Assembly (NCBI GenBank): GCA_003644825.1
Contig: QNDJ01000101.1
Coordinates: 1 to 6,484, forward strand
Length of the DNA: 6,484 nucleotides
Reading direction: 5' to 3'
DNA from: Candidatus Zhuqueibacterota bacterium
GTDB taxonomy: Bacteria; SM23-31; B21-G16
Shown in pieces: positions 3,852 through 6,484 of the stretch. Both the position numbers and the translations under genes were made by a program. Every line of letters begins with the position of its first letter. Position 1 is the first letter of the stretch. Below the pieces are notes generated by a model, which worked only from the letters and a program-made list of their open reading frames with translations, made no database searches and had not been told where the DNA came from.

Positions 3852-6484
3852 ATGAAGACCAAATATATGATGATCGTAGGGGTCATAATTGTATTATTAG
3901 TGACCTTTTCGTCTTTTACATTTGGGCAGATCACCTGGTACAGTAATGGTCTTGGTTTATCAAATAGATATGCCGGGAAAGTTACCACAGATACTTTACG
4001 TTTTATACTGGGTGAGAACTCAGAATTGACAAAAGACCAGACTCTAACAATAGACCTTTCTGCTTTCCAGATTATTACAAGCGAGGTTACGAATAAGGCT
4101 AATTATGATTTCTCGACTTCTCCTTCAGCATCCTCTTATACAAATTTCAGTATGGATACGAGTGATTTCAGTGTTAGTTATAATTCTACTTTAAAACAGG
4201 TTACATTTACTCTACTGACGGACAATTCATTACTACCCGGTGATTCTACAGTTCTTATAATTAGTAATGTTACTGCAAACCCGGGTAAAAGTTCGGGAAC
4301 AAATGATGTCAGTGTCAGGGTGAAAAGCTCGGACCAACCTGTTTTTTCGAGGTCTGAATATGATGCATTAATTGGAGCCAATGACCAGGTCATTGGGTCA
4401 ATTACATTTGCAGACACAAATGCATCAGTAACAACTTACGTTACTCTTTATGATACAGCAGAAGGTATAGTTCCAAGTGATGGAATTATAAAAGTTTATT
4501 TTCCTTCAGGGTTTGATTTTGTAACCAGTGTGGATACAAGTATGGTAACAGTGAGAGATGATGGAGTTAAGTTATTATTATCTTCTGTGAGCACCAGTGG
4601 TGATACTGTTATCATAAACCTTTCTGCTACCAGTGATATTGAAGATGGTTCAGTAATTCAAATAGACCTGGGAAAATCTTCAAGCCCGATGGTAGTAAAC
4701 CCCACCATTTTTGTAAGTTCATTGAGTTATCCTTCATTGAAATCCTATTCCACAGGATATAATAATGATTTTTATGTTGCTGTTTATGATAGTGACGGAG
4801 ATACAATTTTTGTGGATAAAAGTGGTGGACTCACTTTCAATATTGCAAGTAACTGGTGGGCTGATGATGTTGGTGATGGTGGTGTAAGTTTATCTGACTA
4901 TACGGCTTCAAATCCTACTTCAATGACCTTGAATTTCAAGGTTGGAACAAGGGTTGATTTTGATTCAACCGCAACTACAAGATACGATACTTTTGTAGTA
5001 GATTTAACTGATGGAACAAATAATACCTTTACGGTATCTTCTTCTGAAGCTCAAACCAAAACCAATTATACATTCAGTGTTGGCTTTGATGATACGTCCA
5101 AGTTCGATATTATATATTCAAGTAATCAAATAAAGTTTATTCCAGATAGTGCTGCTGGTGGTTATTTACCAGCTCAAACTTCAATTACCTTAACGATTTC
5201 TTCAAATGTATTAAGAAATAAAGGACAGACTTCTGATGCAGATGTTAGAATCAGAACAAATCATCAGACTGCCTGGGTAACAGATAGGGATGTAACTGCA
5301 ATTGACCCCAATAATGGTGGAGTTATCACTGTAATAGATTTAGCTGATACGAATGCAGGTATGGGTTCTGTTATAGATTCATTGGTATTTGTTGCGAATG
5401 GTCAGATACCATCTGATGGTCAAATTAGAATAAAATTTCCTACAACTTTTACTCTTGCAACTTCTATTGATTGTGTAAGAATAGATACAGGAAATACTTC
5501 CCACTTCTGGGATATAACAACAACAGCAGGATACATTTCAACGGTTTCTCAAGCTGCTGGAACCATTGTTAATAATGAAGTTAGATTAAATTTGAGCTTA
5601 AGTAGCGCAATTAATACAGGAACAACGGTTAAGATTATGCTTGGAGATACAAGTGGAACCGGTGCAGTAGCAAATGGATACGGACATATTTCTACTCCAG
5701 CTTTTACAAATCCGGCTGCAAGTGACTCGGGTGTTTATCCCACTGTAGGAGAAAGAAGTCCATTTGTTGTGGAAACAAGATTTAATGATGGTACACTTAT
5801 TATGAGCGGTAATAACAGTGATGATCCTGTAACGATAGTTACAAATGCGTTTTCAGACTCTCAATTTGTTTTTGTGGATGGTTCAGATATTTATAGCAGA
5901 TCAAGGTATGCAGGTGATAGTACAGGAATAGAGCTGACATTTAAAGTTGGTTCAAGGATAAGAGGAGCAAGAGATACACTCTACCTTGATGTTTCAGATT
6001 TCTTTGTTAATCCACTTGAAGTAACGGATACAAGTAATTATGTATTTACTAAAGGTTCTTCCGGTAATAATGCTGGATATTTCGCTAAAACAGTTGGTTA
6101 TGATGCATCAAATCAAATTATATCATTTTATGGTTCTCCTAATGATACTCTGTATTCCGGTAGAGAAGATTCAACAATTATTCTAAAGATAAAAGCAAAT
6201 GGTAAAGTTGCTGGTGGAACAAGCAACTGGGGTGGTGTATTATCTGCAAAAGGAGCACGAAGTGACCTTTCTGTTAGAATAAAAACAAATCATCAGACAG
6301 GATGGATTACCGTTGATTCTGTTAGAACAATAGTAGCAAATAATAAAGATTCTGCATCTGTAGTTTATATCAGTAGATCTGATAGTTCTGCTGGTGAAAC
6401 TTCTTATGATACTTTATGGGTACATCATAGAGGTGTTCTGGTGCCCGGTTCAAAGATAGCTATTAAATTGGATGCTGGTTTCTC
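3852..6484 (+). CDS. Large secreted/surface repeat protein, 3' end beyond the window
   Basis: The frame stays open for 877 codons to the window edge, so the true length is unknown. Residues 1-26 form a Sec-type signal peptide: Lys2 and Lys4, a hydrophobic core at about 6-22, and a likely cut near Phe-Gly-Gln (24-26). The mature part is rich in Thr, Ser, Asp, Asn, Val and Gly, with one Cys found (541) and alternating hydrophobic/polar stretches typical of beta-sandwich domains. Three composite repeats are visible. Each has a block like LNFKVG (glycines at 54, 365, 700), a block like VRIRTNHQT (valines at 155, 465, 808) and a block like IPSDGQIRIKFP (prolines at 208, 520, 865). Asp-rich loops occur at 313-322 and 338-349. 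No enzyme motif is seen. I infer an exported or outer-surface structural, adhesive or S-layer-like protein and cannot name a family. A C-terminal sorting domain, if any, lies outside the window. The start is fixed by AAAGGAG six bases upstream. Confidence 0.85.
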   Translation, partial: MKTKYMMIVGVIIVLLVTFSSFTFGQITWYSNGLGLSNRYAGKVTTDTLRFILGENSELTKDQTLTIDLSAFQIITSEVTNKANYDFSTSPSASSYTNFSMDTSDFSVSYNSTLKQVTFTLLTDNSLLPGDSTVLIISNVTANPGKSSGTNDVSVRVKSSDQPVFSRSEYDALIGANDQVIGSITFADTNASVTTYVTLYDTAEGIVPSDGIIKVYFPSGFDFVTSVDTSMVTVRDDGVKLLLSSVSTSGDTVIINLSATSDIEDGSVIQIDLGKSSSPMVVNPTIFVSSLSYPSLKSYSTGYNNDFYVAVYDSDGDTIFVDKSGGLTFNIASNWWADDVGDGGVSLSDYTASNPTSMTLNFKVGTRVDFDSTATTRYDTFVVDLTDGTNNTFTVSSSEAQTKTNYTFSVGFDDTSKFDIIYSSNQIKFIPDSAAGGYLPAQTSITLTISSNVLRNKGQTSDADVRIRTNHQTAWVTDRDVTAIDPNNGGVITVIDLADTNAGMGSVIDSLVFVANGQIPSDGQIRIKFPTTFTLATSIDCVRIDTGNTSHFWDITTTAGYISTVSQAAGTIVNNEVRLNLSLSSAINTGTTVKIMLGDTSGTGAVANGYGHISTPAFTNPAASDSGVYPTVGERSPFVVETRFNDGTLIMSGNNSDDPVTIVTNAFSDSQFVFVDGSDIYSRSRYAGDSTGIELTFKVGSRIRGARDTLYLDVSDFFVNPLEVTDTSNYVFTKGSSGNNAGYFAKTVGYDASNQIISFYGSPNDTLYSGREDSTIILKIKANGKVAGGTSNWGGVLSAKGARSDLSVRIKTNHQTGWITVDSVRTIVANNKDSASVVYISRSDSSAGETSYDTLWVHHRGVLVPGSKIAIKLDAGF
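3987..4916 (+). repeat. Composite protein repeat, unit 1 (most divergent)
   Basis: This covers about residues 46-355 of the surface protein. It holds TLRFILG (48-54), VRVKSSDQ (155-162) and VPSDGIIKVYFP (207-218). The order and internal spacing match unit 2 (54 to 155 is 101 residues, against 100 in unit 2; 155 to 208 is 53, against 55), but the sequence is the least similar of the three: SSDQ replaces TNHQ. Boundaries are approximate and set by eye. Confidence 0.6.
4917..5918 (+). repeat. Composite protein repeat, unit 2
   Basis: This covers about residues 356-689. It holds TLNFKVG (359-365), VRIRTNHQTAW (465-475) and IPSDGQIRIKFP (519-530). The stretch after the PSDG block is about 20 residues longer than in unit 1 and carries the protein's single visible Cys (541). 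Bases 5244-5269 match bases 6273-6298 of unit 3 at 24 of 26 positions. Boundaries are approximate. Confidence 0.65.
5919..6484 (+). repeat. Composite protein repeat, unit 3 (cut by window end)
   Basis: This covers about residues 690-877. It holds ELTFKVG (694-700), VRIKTNHQTGW (808-818) and LVPGSKIAIKL (863-873), the last being the counterpart of IPSDGQIRIKFP. The gap between the first two blocks is 108 residues against 100 in unit 2. The unit is incomplete only because the window stops. Confidence 0.6.

Noticed and set aside
3683-3988. Minus-strand open frame of 101 codons across the gap and the surface-protein start
   Set aside because: Its product is rich in Phe, Tyr and Ile because the gap is A-rich on the + strand. 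It overlaps a well-supported signal peptide and start, and has no recognisable domain.
4178-4417. Minus-strand open frame of 79 codons inside the surface-protein gene
   Set aside because: It is antisense to repeat unit 1 of a long, well-supported + strand frame and has no features of its own.

Overview
The window is AT-rich bacterial DNA with everything coded on the + strand. It carries two complete housekeeping genes, a 379-base non-coding gap, and the 5' part of a large exported repeat protein that runs off the right edge. The organism is probably a Gram-negative bacterium of the Fibrobacteres-Chlorobi-Bacteroidetes (FCB) type or a related candidate phylum. This is a low-confidence inference. 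It rests on the low GC, the absence of Shine-Dalgarno sequences before the two housekeeping genes, and an exported Thr/Ser/Asp/Asn-rich protein whose signal peptide ends in Phe-Gly-Gln. No taxonomic marker gene is present.

Bases 1-847: a near-consensus sigma-70-type promoter (TTGACA, 17-base spacer, TATATT) lies at the left edge, followed by thiD, the hydroxymethylpyrimidine (phosphate) kinase of thiamine synthesis. Bases 848-3472: mutS, the mismatch-recognition ATPase, starts 9 bases after thiD stops. The two are therefore almost certainly co-transcribed, although their functions are unrelated. MutS has all the expected family motifs and a C-terminal sliding-clamp-type motif.

Bases 3473-3851: a gap with no convincing gene. 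It holds a possible weak terminator just after mutS, scattered weak promoter-like elements, and a strong ribosome binding site for the next gene. Bases 3852-6484: an open frame of 877 codons with no stop before the window ends. The protein has a signal peptide and then three copies of a composite block of about 310-345 residues, the third cut by the window edge. I do not recognise a named family. The best description is a secreted or cell-surface beta-rich repeat protein. It is the only accessory-looking element and the main thing worth a second look. It differs from thiD and mutS in having a strong Shine-Dalgarno sequence and in probably being a separate transcription unit.
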